DNA of 64,000 nucleotides, from the NCBI GenBank assembly GCA_964595205.1, contig CAZQOQ010000035.1, forward strand, positions 1-64,000, written 5' to 3'. The position numbers were made by a program, and so were the translations under genes. The DNA is from JADKIH01 sp964595205. GTDB taxonomy: Bacteria; Bacteroidota; Bacteroidia; AKYH767-A; 2013-40CM-41-45. How positions within the stretch are numbered: the first letter of the stretch is position 1; the number at the start of each line of letters is the position of its first letter. Below are positions 1-9,198 of this stretch, piece after piece. Under the pieces are notes generated by a model that saw only the letters and a program-made list of their open reading frames with translations, did not search any database and was not told the origin of the DNA.

Positions 1-1
1 T

Positions 2-133
2 GCCAAATTCACTGATAGGAACCTCCTGCTGGGTGGTATTCATCCATCGTCAGAGTATAGAGACCTGGAGTGCAAATCCGATCACGCTGTCATCAAGGAC
101 AAACTTCAATTTCGCCCAGTAAAATTTTCCTGA
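2..133 (+). CDS. C-terminal end of an unidentified protein (5' partial)
   Basis: An open frame enters from the left edge and runs 43 codons to a TGA at 131-133. It is followed 17 bases later by a strong hairpin that would serve as its terminator, which is the main reason for choosing this frame. The peptide ends in KLQFRPVKFS. I do not recognise the family. A short minus-strand frame starting at 43 and leaving the window (M-N-T-T-Q-Q) is an alternative that cannot be excluded. Confidence 0.4.
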   Translation, partial: AKFTDRNLLLGGIHPSSEYRDLECKSDHAVIKDKLQFRPVKFS

Positions 134-150
134 AAGGGAAACAAGAAAGT

Positions 151-192
151 AAAATGGGCAGTGGTATGATTACCGCTGCCCATTTTGATTTT
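151..192 (+). terminator. Hairpin, probable intrinsic terminator
   Basis: The arms AAAATGGGCAG and CTGCCCATTTT enclose a short loop, with further G-C pairing towards the loop, and are followed by a T-rich stretch (GATTTTGTCTT). It lies just after the stop codon of the partial plus-strand gene. The symmetric A/T flanks would let it work in both directions. Confidence 0.7.
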
Positions 193-331
193 GTCTTACC
201 GGCAAACCTGAGTATACTTTGAATGGCAAGGATTTGTGAATTTATAGATGAAATTTATTTTTAATTAGAATTTAATAAACATTGAATATAAAAGATCATT
301 AAATTCTTCAGATTATTTTAGATACAAAAAG

Positions 332-457
332 CCTTATTACCTTAGTAAAAAAACGGCCTAATCCACAACCTACCTTATTACCTTATTTATAAATATCTTA
401 AATAAGGTAATATGGTAGGTGTATTCGGTGCTGATTATTGTTACTAAGGTAATAAGG
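332..457. repeat. Nested double inverted repeat (long hairpin)
   Basis: The outer arms, 332-348 and 441-457, are perfect 17-bp inverted repeats (CCTTATTACCTTAGTAA and its complement). Inside them lie inner arms at 368-389 and 399-420 with 21 of 22 bases paired. The left halves of both arms share the unit CCTTATTACCTTA, so the structure looks like a duplicated motif arranged as two nested stems. It covers the 3' end of a doubtful ORF. Confidence 0.75.
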
Positions 458-699
458 TTTTCACCCGTCAGCGCTGTAAAACTCAACTTATCGCACAAAA
501 TAAACTTCTTTAAATAAGAAATAGTTAGATTATAATTCGATAAGTCAATTTTTGTGAATTGAATTTTCATTATTACCGCTTTATGCCCAAAATTAAATTC
601 ACAAAACCTTACCGCTAAGTATATAAAGCAAATTAAAATCGGGACAATAAATCCGCTCAGAAATACATCCCTTATTTTACTTCTTGCATTGCTTACCAT
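370..699 (-). CDS. Doubtful small membrane protein
   Basis: An ORF of 109 codons starts with MVSNARSKIRD and has one hydrophobic stretch (about residues 13-31) that could span the membrane. The remainder has no motif I recognise. Its last 20 or so codons fall inside the large nested hairpin, and the base composition is that of the AT-rich spacer, so the ORF may be fortuitous. No neighbour supports it. Confidence 0.2.
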   Translation of the reverse strand: MVSNARSKIRDVFLSGFIVPILICFIYLAVRFCEFNFGHKAVIMKIQFTKIDLSNYNLTISYLKKFILCDKLSFTALTGENLITLVTIISTEYTYHITLFKIFINKVIR

Positions 700-740
700 A
701 GTAATGATTATTCATGATGGAATTTTTGCCTGGGAACCTG

Positions 741-906
741 ATATCATTCTTACCTGATGATGTATGGAAGATAAGAGCCATTGCTTTGTGTATCCGGCCA
801 GGAATAAGCGGGAAGAGTATTTTTTACCGCATGACATGTATCATTCTTAGAGCATGGAAGATACGAGCCATTGCATTATGCATCCGGTTTTGAATAACCG
901 GGTAGT
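741..906. repeat. Degenerate direct repeat, two copies 90 bp apart
   Basis: Copy one (core 764-814) and copy two (core 854-904) begin with ATGGAAGATA and share GAGCCATTGC and ATCCGG; about 42 of 52 bases agree. A second shared block, ATCATTCTTA, precedes each copy. No reading frame is conserved between them, so this looks like a non-coding duplication. No gene is visible in the surrounding 700-1200 region. Confidence 0.5.
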
Positions 907-1210
907 TGAAGCAGTCGTTCGATTGCAGAGATTTCGTTGATACACACATTCTGCCCCGGGGCGGCCAACTGAATCGCTGTGCCCTGTTTGTTCCTTTTTT
1001 TCAATCCGGTAAATTCAATGGAAAATAAAAATGGCTGACGCCATGCATGTGACCCCTTCTTTTCCCCACATGCATGACTATCCGCCGGCTGGCGGACAGC
1101 AGATCAAATACACGAAGGACTAAACTCCAAAAGAGAGTTCCAACCGCACAAATGGTGTTTCTTATATTGCTACCGATGCAACATTAAAATCTGACCTCGT
1201 CCGGACAGAA
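907..1210. other. Non-coding spacer with small hairpins
   Basis: No convincing gene is seen. The stretch contains an inverted repeat CATGCATGTG / CACATGCATG near 1042-1077 and a GC-rich hairpin TCCGCC-GGCT-GGCGGA at 1081-1096. The latter resembles small GC hairpins scattered between genes of many Bacteroidota. Confidence 0.5.
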
Positions 1211-1396
1211 TTAAGGATATGAGATCAGGATTTTATAATCACTATTCAAAAAAGAAATCTCATTCTTAAATTCACAAAACCCTGTCGTTTGAAGTACAGG
1301 ATCTCCTTCAAAAGAAATTTCCACGTTGTATCCATTTGTGATTCCATCCTGTGATTGGTCTTCATCCGTCCGAGCCGAGAAAAACGTTTTGCTGCA
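1211..1396 (-). pseudogene. Remnant of the C-terminus of an unidentified protein
   Basis: On the minus strand a frame of about 60 codons with protein-like composition (including DGITNGYNVEISFEG and NEISFLNSDYKILISYP) ends at TAA 1211-1213. It has no start codon and is closed upstream by a TGA near 1394. It follows the T9SS gene ending at 1500 on the same strand but is not in frame with it. I read it as the surviving tail of a decayed gene; the family is unknown. Confidence 0.35.
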
Positions 1397-1499
1397 TCAA
1401 GCGGAGAACCCGGACTCTTTACCGGTAATGAATGATGTATTCATGCGGTTAACATCTGACCACGGGAATAATAAATGAAAAATAAAGGGCAGCAAGAAA

Positions 1500-4400
1500 T
1501 TAGTTTTTGATGAACCTGACCTGTCTTGAATTATCGATGTTGGATTTCTCTGAACGAACATCAATGTAGTACACGCCGTCGCTGAGAGTTTCAACATTCA
1601 CAGGTAATTTATTGAATCCTTTAACAGCATTCACTTTCATGCTAAGAACAACTCTCCCTGTATAATCGATAAAATTCACATCAACAATTCCATCTTCCGG
1701 CTCAACAAAAGTAAGCGTAACTTTTGATTGTCCCGGATTCGGCTGAACCGAAAGCAACGATTTTGTCTTATTGCAATTTACCGCAACTGTTTCCGAATAT
1801 GATTCAGTCCCGTCGATGTCAACCTGGTGTAGGCGGTAATAAATGATATCATTGCATGGTTCCTCATCGGTAAGCGAGTATTTCCTGGCTTCCGTACTCG
1901 TTCCCTGACCAAATCCTTTTTCCTTGCCTATCACAAAAAACTCAGCTCCATCATTACTACGCTCCACTTCAAAATAATCATTATTGGTTTCAGAGGCCGT
2001 TTCCCATCTGCATATAACTTTTTCGCCGGAAGGTTCGGCAGTAAAATATAGCAGTTCTATAGGCAATACAAGATCGGTCTGAACGGTGGCATAATGATGA
2101 TTGAATGATGTTGAGTCAGCATACGGCAATGGATTGATCAATGACCGCTGTGTATTGGCTGCTGTGCTTGTAATAACACAACTGCCGGTCAGGCGCCATG
2201 ATGCTGATAAACTCGGATTAGAAAGTGTATCGGATTTTGCAACTGTCCAGCCGAGACCGGTATTATTAGTAACACCTGTATTATTAAGAGTAACCGTGTA
2301 CCTTCCGGTAACATTAGCAGTGCTTCGTTTAAATGTCCAGTAACCGTTATCGAACACAGGCTTGTTTGAATAGGTTGCTACCAGGCATTCCGAAGCGACC
2401 GGGCCCGGATTCGGCGGACCTGAAGGCCAGTGATTGAAAGTTCCAAGCAGATCAAATACTGTTGTTGCAGTCGTGAAAGTGATGTTCGCATTCTCATACG
2501 TTCCAGGTCCCGGAGTTAATGAATCACCAAGCGGGAAATTATAAGAAGCAGGAATGACCGGTGATGAAATTCCGTTTGCAATTTTCCTTCGTAACAGCCC
2601 ATCGATGTAACTGTTGGCATTACCGCCGATCAATGCTGCAGGCAAATAATATTTCATGTTCACTTCGAGATTAATATTCGGTGCCGTGCGCGTTACAATA
2701 ATTCCGGAAGTGAGCGTAAGCGTGGAATCGATATTCATTCTGCTGTTGTTGCCAAGCAAATAGAGCTTTCCAGGAGTCTTGTTCATGACCACATCATTTA
2801 AATTTATGGACCCGTTCACATTCGTGAAGTTTGCATTGGCAGTTCCATTAAATTCAACGGTTGAATTTCCTATGCCGGTGAATGTGGCTGTCCCGTTTGC
2901 ATTCGTAAAGTGACCGCCAACAGTCATGTACTTTCCATTAATATTAAATACGCTTGTCGCATTTGCAGTTGTGAAGCTCTCGGTCAGATCCAGGTTATTC
3001 ATCAGGTTCACCTGGAAGTTTGGCTTGTTAATTACTAAATTGGCTAAAGCGTTGGCGCCGGTAAGACTCCCTGATAGTATCTGCACATTGCCTACACCTT
3101 CGAAGGTGATGGTGGAAGTAGGAGAGGCGATGATGGTTCCGTTGTTGGTGAAGTCGCCGCAAATATGAAGGTTTGCCCCTGGACGCAGTGCCAGCACTCC
3201 ACCTGCATTGATGACAACATTTTTAGCATATGAATTTCCGGTAACCCAGCATTGTTTAGATGCAGCGGAAATGAAAACGTCGGTAGTACAGGATGGAACA
3301 GGGGCAGGACACGATCCAACGCCTTTCCAGTTACTCACATTCTGATAATTTGTATCAACCACCACGCCGGTCCAGTTACAGGTATTCGAAGAACCTGCTA
3401 TCTGTGTCATTCCGCTGAAAACACCACCCGTATAAATATCCCAGTTTAAAACAAAACCTGTATTTGTTCCGGGTACACCTTCGTCGTCGTTGGCAGACGT
3501 AAGGTTCTGAACAAACAACATATATGTGGCCGATGTAGCCAAGGCAGGAATCGTATTCGAAAACAGGGTAGATGTCGGATTCCGTAAACCGGTTTTGCCT
3601 GTGCCTGTAGCCGTATTGCAGCGAATCGGCGGAGTGGAATTTAACTGTGTGCAAATATTTGCCACGTTGGTTATATCCCACAGGTAGAAATTATAATTAG
3701 CAATCGGCGATGCCGAATCGTTCGGCGCAATGGTAAACCCAAGCACACTTCCTGGCGATACGGTAAACTGCAGCCAGTTGGAACCAACCTCGGAAGTAGT
3801 CGGATTTCCCGTACAGGCAAGGTTGGTAAAGTCGCAGATGTTTCCATCTGAGCCGATACCGCCATTTGGAATTGTCAGGTCGTTATTAGAGCATATTGTT
3901 TCCGGATTTGCGCAATCCTTCCGGAATACCGGCGGGAACGTGGACGCAAGAGTGCCTTGTATTGCAGTTATAAAGAAACTTCCGACGGCTGAACCTTCTC
4001 CATCCACTACCAGATAAACTGTAGATCCCGGTATCGTTGTAAATTGTATGGCAGCATCGTTATCACCCGTCATGCCGCAGATAGGACATGGTGGAGCAAA
4101 AATAATGTCATCGTTGCAGGCAAGCGAGGTGAAGGACGTAGCTGCATTCGCAGGGCCTGTCGGAAAGATATAGGCAGCAACTGCCGCGTCGAGCAGCGAA
4201 AGCTGACTGATCCTGACAGCCACCTGGCCCGATGGAGGTACCGTAATCTTAAACCAGACTGTATTAATCGGCGTTGTCGTACAGTTCACCGGACTGGCCA
4301 TTTCACCCGCGCCGGTACTGCATGTGTTGTCTCCCATTGTAGGGGTGCCTAACGGCAAAGTGATGGCATTTACCGGTAAATCATTCACCGGACTGCAACC

Positions 4401-6413
4401 CGCAACAAAACACAATCTGAAGGTGCCCGGATCAAAGCCTGTAGCAGACCAGAACCTGATGTAATAGATCTGGAGATTGACCACAGAGATTGCAAGGCTT
4501 GGCATGAATGGAATAGCAACAGAATCTCCTGCACAGCCGACGAGGGTAAGTGCACCACAGGTTCCAGTGTATACAGCCATGCCGCCGTGAATGACCGGAT
4601 TAGTGGTTCCACCCTGTGAGTTTATCAATAATGTCCCCGTAAATCCGGCGGTGAATGTAAACCAGACATCGTTTGTCAAATCAGAATTAAAGCCGCCACA
4701 ACCCGGATTCGGATAACCCGGAGTATTGGGAGAAGGATTTGAGCATTGAGTGGAATAGTTGGTTGTCCATGAACAAGACGCATTCGCCGGAATTGTACCC
4801 AGCGAGGGAGCAGCTAAACAATTGTCATTTGGCGGCGCTGCAAATGCGCTGGTCGTCATGTGGAAATTAAACGGAATGGTATTAGATCCTGCCAAGAGGC
4901 TGTTATTGTCTACAACGATGTAATAGGTATGTCCGGCCACAAGAGTAATACTGCTTATCGTATCTCCGTTTGAAGTATTCATTGCAGAGGCAACACAGGT
5001 GGAGAAATCTGTGTCGTTGGGACAGCCATCAAGCAGAAATAAACCAGGATATGAATTGGCACCGGTTCCGTCGATAGAAATATTTACACACTGCGTAACC
5101 GCAGGCGTATAGGAGAATACATAATCCTGACCCGTGAGATAATCAGACTGGCAGAGGACGTTATTGCTGTAGTCGTCCACTGAACCTGCTGTCGTTAAGC
5201 CGGAAGCATTAAATGGCAATGGCGCGCAGACAGGAATCGGCGTAGCGCAATCAACACCGTTGGATGTAGTGTTGCTGTTGACACACAGTCTGAATTTGCC
5301 GACAATGTCGTTGTCCGCAGTTACCCTGATATACAGCGTTTCGGCCGTACAGGGACGCGAAAGAGCAAGTTCGCCAAAGCCCGGGTTGGTAGCGTTTGTA
5401 GTAGAACAATTTATTGGCGCTCCGCCGCAGGAGGAGAAAGCCTCGATGCTGGTTCCTGCAACACTCTGACAGGCAGGCGAGGCAGGGAATGTGGAGATAA
5501 CGACGTTTTGAACCCCTAATGGCTTAATAACCTTAAACCACATGTCGGCGGTATCGGTACCGGAAGGTGAACAAGCCACGGGCGTTCCGGAAGTAAGGGC
5601 ATGATTTATACTGTAAGTTACCGGTGTGCAGGTTGCCGTAAGTGGACTCAGATCCTTTGCATTTGCACAGTCGTCATAAAGCTGGTATGGAGTAAATGTG
5701 TAAGTTGTATTCGTCGGACGGCTGCTGATATTACTGGTCTCAAGCGTGCTGTCTGCATAAGTAGCTATGAGGTTGTATGAATAATAATCGCCCGTACAAA
5801 CTCCTGCAATGCCAATCGATGCGGAAGGGGTTCCGGATATCGTGTATGCAGCATTGGTATAATTCATATTTATTACACCCGTAGCTCCGTCAATTTTCAC
5901 CCAAAATAAAAAGGCTGCCGTTGGATTGGTCTTGTCAATTTTAGCTACCCATTGTACCCATAAAGCACCACCTGTATAGATATACCTGAATGATGAACAT
6001 GCAATATCATCCCAATACGGAGCAATTATCGGATAACCGCCGGCATATGTGGAAAGTGAATTTGTATTTAAAAAACCTCCGGCTGAAAGAGAAGGAGGTA
6101 CACCTGGACCGGGCCATGAGGCAGGTACAAGAGCCATCCAGCCATTTGATGAAACAACGAACTGAGTATAGGTCAATCCGTTAAATTTAATATTTCCGCC
6201 GATCGGTAATAAATAACCATTATCATCTGGTGTTGCCACATTTGACTGTGTAGTAGAGCCGCCAGGAAATGCGGTAAAACCCAATGCAGTCTGAAAACGA
6301 TAAGTGAGACCTACTCCCGGTTGAGCCCAGGACAGAATAGATGTCGTGAACAATAATACAAACAGCGAAAAAATGTGCCTGTATCGGTTAATTTTAAGTA
6401 TCAGAGGGATCAT
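1500..6413 (-). CDS. Large multi-domain T9SS-secreted surface protein
   Basis: The 1637-residue product starts with a Sec signal peptide (hydrophobic core FSLFVLLFTTSIL, cleavage expected after SWA-Q). The N-terminal 200 residues form a beta-rich module with a WDDI motif. Next come several cysteine-containing modules of roughly 130-150 residues, introduced by phrases such as DDCANAKDL, PPNDNCLAA and PVNDLPV; they resemble the beta-sandwich modules common in Bacteroidota adhesins. Around residues 1090-1200 is a repetitive beta-helix-like part (VVINAGGVLALRPGANLHI). A fibronectin-like stretch (LPIELLYFTAEPSGEKV, VERSNDG) leads to a C-terminal type A sorting domain beginning SVQPNPGQSKVTLTF and ending QVRFIKN. 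It is expected to cross the outer membrane by T9SS and stay on the surface or be released. The target is unknown; adhesion is inference. Confidence 0.9.
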   Translation of the reverse strand: MIPLILKINRYRHIFSLFVLLFTTSILSWAQPGVGLTYRFQTALGFTAFPGGSTTQSNVATPDDNGYLLPIGGNIKFNGLTYTQFVVSSNGWMALVPASWPGPGVPPSLSAGGFLNTNSLSTYAGGYPIIAPYWDDIACSSFRYIYTGGALWVQWVAKIDKTNPTAAFLFWVKIDGATGVINMNYTNAAYTISGTPSASIGIAGVCTGDYYSYNLIATYADSTLETSNISSRPTNTTYTFTPYQLYDDCANAKDLSPLTATCTPVTYSINHALTSGTPVACSPSGTDTADMWFKVIKPLGVQNVVISTFPASPACQSVAGTSIEAFSSCGGAPINCSTTNATNPGFGELALSRPCTAETLYIRVTADNDIVGKFRLCVNSNTTSNGVDCATPIPVCAPLPFNASGLTTAGSVDDYSNNVLCQSDYLTGQDYVFSYTPAVTQCVNISIDGTGANSYPGLFLLDGCPNDTDFSTCVASAMNTSNGDTISSITLVAGHTYYIVVDNNSLLAGSNTIPFNFHMTTSAFAAPPNDNCLAAPSLGTIPANASCSWTTNYSTQCSNPSPNTPGYPNPGCGGFNSDLTNDVWFTFTAGFTGTLLINSQGGTTNPVIHGGMAVYTGTCGALTLVGCAGDSVAIPFMPSLAISVVNLQIYYIRFWSATGFDPGTFRLCFVAGCSPVNDLPVNAITLPLGTPTMGDNTCSTGAGEMASPVNCTTTPINTVWFKITVPPSGQVAVRISQLSLLDAAVAAYIFPTGPANAATSFTSLACNDDIIFAPPCPICGMTGDNDAAIQFTTIPGSTVYLVVDGEGSAVGSFFITAIQGTLASTFPPVFRKDCANPETICSNNDLTIPNGGIGSDGNICDFTNLACTGNPTTSEVGSNWLQFTVSPGSVLGFTIAPNDSASPIANYNFYLWDITNVANICTQLNSTPPIRCNTATGTGKTGLRNPTSTLFSNTIPALATSATYMLFVQNLTSANDDEGVPGTNTGFVLNWDIYTGGVFSGMTQIAGSSNTCNWTGVVVDTNYQNVSNWKGVGSCPAPVPSCTTDVFISAASKQCWVTGNSYAKNVVINAGGVLALRPGANLHICGDFTNNGTIIASPTSTITFEGVGNVQILSGSLTGANALANLVINKPNFQVNLMNNLDLTESFTTANATSVFNINGKYMTVGGHFTNANGTATFTGIGNSTVEFNGTANANFTNVNGSINLNDVVMNKTPGKLYLLGNNSRMNIDSTLTLTSGIIVTRTAPNINLEVNMKYYLPAALIGGNANSYIDGLLRRKIANGISSPVIPASYNFPLGDSLTPGPGTYENANITFTTATTVFDLLGTFNHWPSGPPNPGPVASECLVATYSNKPVFDNGYWTFKRSTANVTGRYTVTLNNTGVTNNTGLGWTVAKSDTLSNPSLSASWRLTGSCVITSTAANTQRSLINPLPYADSTSFNHHYATVQTDLVLPIELLYFTAEPSGEKVICRWETASETNNDYFEVERSNDGAEFFVIGKEKGFGQGTSTEARKYSLTDEEPCNDIIYYRLHQVDIDGTESYSETVAVNCNKTKSLLSVQPNPGQSKVTLTFVEPEDGIVDVNFIDYTGRVVLSMKVNAVKGFNKLPVNVETLSDGVYYIDVRSEKSNIDNSRQVRFIKN

Positions 6414-6747
6414 TTATTATTGGTTAGAAGAGGGCTATTATTTTAGTCGTAAGATAATAAAATAATGATTTACAACTTTTGATTTTTATGTGAATGAAAT
6501 TGAAAAAGCCATGTAAAGTCTGGGTTTTTTCATTTAAACATTAAATTCCAGGATTATCGGACCCGCTGATTTCACGTCTGATTTAAGAGGCGAAAATCTA
6601 CTATATACCAGCTATTTATCTATGAACAGCAAATGTAAATTCTATGCCGCAATTTACCAGTTTTTATCATAAAATTTATCAACAAATATGACATTTTGCA
6701 GATAATAGAAGGGTTAAAAAATGGTTAAAAATTTCTGTTAAATTACG
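6414..6747. other. AT-rich intergenic region
   Basis: No gene is seen in this 334-bp AT-rich spacer. It must contain the promoter of the T9SS gene transcribed leftward from 6413, but I cannot point to a convincing -7/-33 pair. Confidence 0.5.
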
Positions 6748-7146
6748 CTAAAAATTTTCAGGGATATCAGCGGATGGCAGAGGGCATTGGTTTCGTTTAC
6801 CAAATATCCTGTATCTGGATCCCGCTACGAGGTCGTAGCACTTGTCAAGGAAAAAATCAGGAAGAAAATTTAATACGTGAAATGCCTTCCATGCTCCGCC
6901 AACTACATCCAGGATGTTAAAGATAGCCTGGGATCGTACATAATACTCTTTCCCCCGGATGAAGACCACCGAATCGATATGTCCTGACAACTCCGGCTTT
7001 TTCATCAGCAACGCCTTTCCGCGAGGCGATTGTAACGGAGCAAATTTAATCTTCCCGGATTTGTCATACTTCATTACAAATTGTACAAGTCCGCTGCACA
7101 GCTTACATTCCCCGTCAAATAGCAATATGTAGGTTTCATTCTCCAT
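6748..7146 (-). CDS. DCC-family (DUF393) thiol-disulfide oxidoreductase-like protein
   Basis: The 132-residue protein opens with the family hallmark, here FDGECKLCSGL, with a Cys14-x-x-Cys17 pair right after the first beta strand. The downstream motif (KFAPLQSPRGK) and the end (NQCPLPS) also match the family. Its length is typical. The Cys-x-x-Cys pair suggests thioredoxin-like redox chemistry; the substrate is unknown. It lies 17 bp downstream of the TPR membrane protein on the same strand, so the two are probably co-transcribed. Confidence 0.85.
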   Translation of the reverse strand: MENETYILLFDGECKLCSGLVQFVMKYDKSGKIKFAPLQSPRGKALLMKKPELSGHIDSVVFIRGKEYYVRSQAIFNILDVVGGAWKAFHVLNFLPDFFLDKCYDLVAGSRYRIFGKRNQCPLPSADIPENF

Positions 7147-7163
7147 GCCAGGCGAAAGATATT

Positions 7164-9155
7164 CTATTGCGGTTCCAATTTGTATCCGTGACTAATGGCC
7201 TTTTCTAAGAATGACTTAGCGTTTTGCTGATCGTTGAGTTTACCATAGCAGACTGAAAGATTGTAATACGCCTGGGCATTTTGAGGCTCGCGTTGAATTG
7301 TAATATTGAAATCATTAATTGCCTCCCTGTATTTTCCGTTATTCATCAGCGCAGTTCCCCTGTATTGAAACATGTAAGTCCTGCCCGGTGAGACGGATAG
7401 AAGATAATTGTAATCAGTTACGGCCTGCGTCCAGTTACCTGACATGAAATACGCATATGCGCGTTTCTCAACCAGGCTGTTATTCCCCGGGTCCTGGATT
7501 ATTGCCCGGTTGAAATCTTCTGCAGCAAGTTTATATTCCTTCATGAAGATATATGCGGTTGCGCGATTCACATATGTGCTTGTACTGCCGGTGCTGTCGA
7601 GAGAAAGTGCAGTCGAATAGTAGTCAAGCGACTTACCAAACGCCTGGCCTGCATTGAGCGTATCGCCGGAATTCTGGAATGCCTGTCCCTTGACTCCATA
7701 GATGTTTCCAAGATTATTATAAACAGCTGCATTTTTGGTTTTCATCGAAAGCAATGTATTGAAATCGGCAAGGGCCTTTTCCAGTTCATTCTTTTCAGCA
7801 AAGTATCTACCTCTGCCAACGTAAGCGATTTCGATTTTCCACGGAGGATATGGATATTTATTGATGACGCTGGTCCAGAGTGTGTCTGTATTTTCCCAGA
7901 CCCTGATCCGTTCGCGTGATATGTATGAAAAAATTAAAGCGACAATTAAAATAAAAACCGGTAAGATATTTTTCAGAACCGGTTTGCTTTCCCTGAAATT
8001 ATGCAGGTAAATTCCCAGTGGAAACAGTAATCCGATATAAGAAACATACGAATACCTGTCGGCCATGATGACCTGTCCCACCGAAATAAACTGAAGAACG
8101 AATATTACGGTAGTAAGGTAAAAGGCAATTCCGAAGGCAAGTGGTTTCAGCTTTTCATATTTCCGGACGAGAATAAAACATGCGGCCATCAATATTAAAA
8201 AACCGATGGCTGCCGGAATATAGATGGAAGCGGGGTAGGCAATTTCTTTTCCCAGCGTCGGATAGGGGTAGAATGTGGAGAGGTTAAGCGGCAAGAGTAA
8301 CTTCCAGATGTACATGAAAAAACCAAAGAAGCCGAACCCAATTCGTTGTGTAAATGTAAATGTTTCATAGGAGGCTATCGATTCTTTCGACTGTATGCCT
8401 ATGGCGAGAAATCCAAAGATGAGGGATATGACGAAGAATGGTACTTTCTCAGCAAGGTTTTTAATGGATAGTTTTCTTCCTTCATAATAATCGATGAGGA
8501 TCAGCACGACAGGAAGAACAACTGCCATCGCTTTGGAGAGAACTGAAAACAGGAACAGCAGAAAAGTGAAAATCAGCAGACGGATTTTTTGCGACTCTTT
8601 ATATTTTAGATAAAAGATCATGGACAGCAGGAAGAAAAAAGTGTAAAGGACGTCTTTGCGCTCGGATACCCAGGCGACACTTTCTACGTGCATGGGATGA
8701 ATGGCAAAAATTAATGCAGACAACAGTGCACCAAACATTTTCCCTTTTGATAATTTGTAAATAAAAATATAAACGAGCAGTGTGTTGAAGAGATGGAAAA
8801 GGAGGTTGATGAAATGATAGGTAGCCGGATTCAGTTTTGCGAAATGGTAATCGATCGCGAGTGAGAGAATGGTAAGTGGATGATAATTGGCGGCGACGGA
8901 TTCCCTGAATGAAAATATTCTAAGGATGTTTTCGAAGGAGAAATTCCTGATCAGCGGATTTTCGGTCACATACAGGGGATCATCCCAGGAAGTGAATCCG
9001 CATTTCAGGACAGGATAATAGACAATGAAAGTGAAAAGCAGAATTGATGAAATCCACATCCAGCCGCTCCGCCAGTTCTTTTTTGATTGAACATGTTTGT
9101 CGGTCCTGGCGGATTTATTTTTTTTTATTTCAGCCGGCGTCTTTTTCGTTGACAT
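7164..9155 (-). CDS. Multi-pass membrane protein with C-terminal TPR repeats (TMTC/PMT-like)
   Basis: This 663-residue protein has a short lysine-rich N-terminus, about ten to twelve membrane segments over residues 30-410, and a soluble C-terminal half made of tetratricopeptide repeats (for example AVYNNLGNIYGVKGQAF and AQAYYNLSVCYGKLNDQQ). The loop after the first segment (GFTSWDDPLYVTENPLIR) carries acidic residues placed like those of GT-C glycosyltransferases, and MHVESVAWVSERKDVLY is typical of the bacterial TMTC-like family. It is probably an inner-membrane protein O-mannosyltransferase-like enzyme; the activity is inferred from family resemblance only. Confidence 0.8.
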   Translation of the reverse strand: MSTKKTPAEIKKNKSARTDKHVQSKKNWRSGWMWISSILLFTFIVYYPVLKCGFTSWDDPLYVTENPLIRNFSFENILRIFSFRESVAANYHPLTILSLAIDYHFAKLNPATYHFINLLFHLFNTLLVYIFIYKLSKGKMFGALLSALIFAIHPMHVESVAWVSERKDVLYTFFFLLSMIFYLKYKESQKIRLLIFTFLLFLFSVLSKAMAVVLPVVLILIDYYEGRKLSIKNLAEKVPFFVISLIFGFLAIGIQSKESIASYETFTFTQRIGFGFFGFFMYIWKLLLPLNLSTFYPYPTLGKEIAYPASIYIPAAIGFLILMAACFILVRKYEKLKPLAFGIAFYLTTVIFVLQFISVGQVIMADRYSYVSYIGLLFPLGIYLHNFRESKPVLKNILPVFILIVALIFSYISRERIRVWENTDTLWTSVINKYPYPPWKIEIAYVGRGRYFAEKNELEKALADFNTLLSMKTKNAAVYNNLGNIYGVKGQAFQNSGDTLNAGQAFGKSLDYYSTALSLDSTGSTSTYVNRATAYIFMKEYKLAAEDFNRAIIQDPGNNSLVEKRAYAYFMSGNWTQAVTDYNYLLSVSPGRTYMFQYRGTALMNNGKYREAINDFNITIQREPQNAQAYYNLSVCYGKLNDQQNAKSFLEKAISHGYKLEPQ

Positions 9156-9198
9156 CGAGGCAAGATAATTCTTTATTGAATTTTAATGCAAGGAAAAT

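Noticed and set aside
1397..1597. A 66-codon minus-strand frame at the end of the T9SS gene
   Set aside because: It overlaps the T9SS sorting domain in another frame and has no family features.
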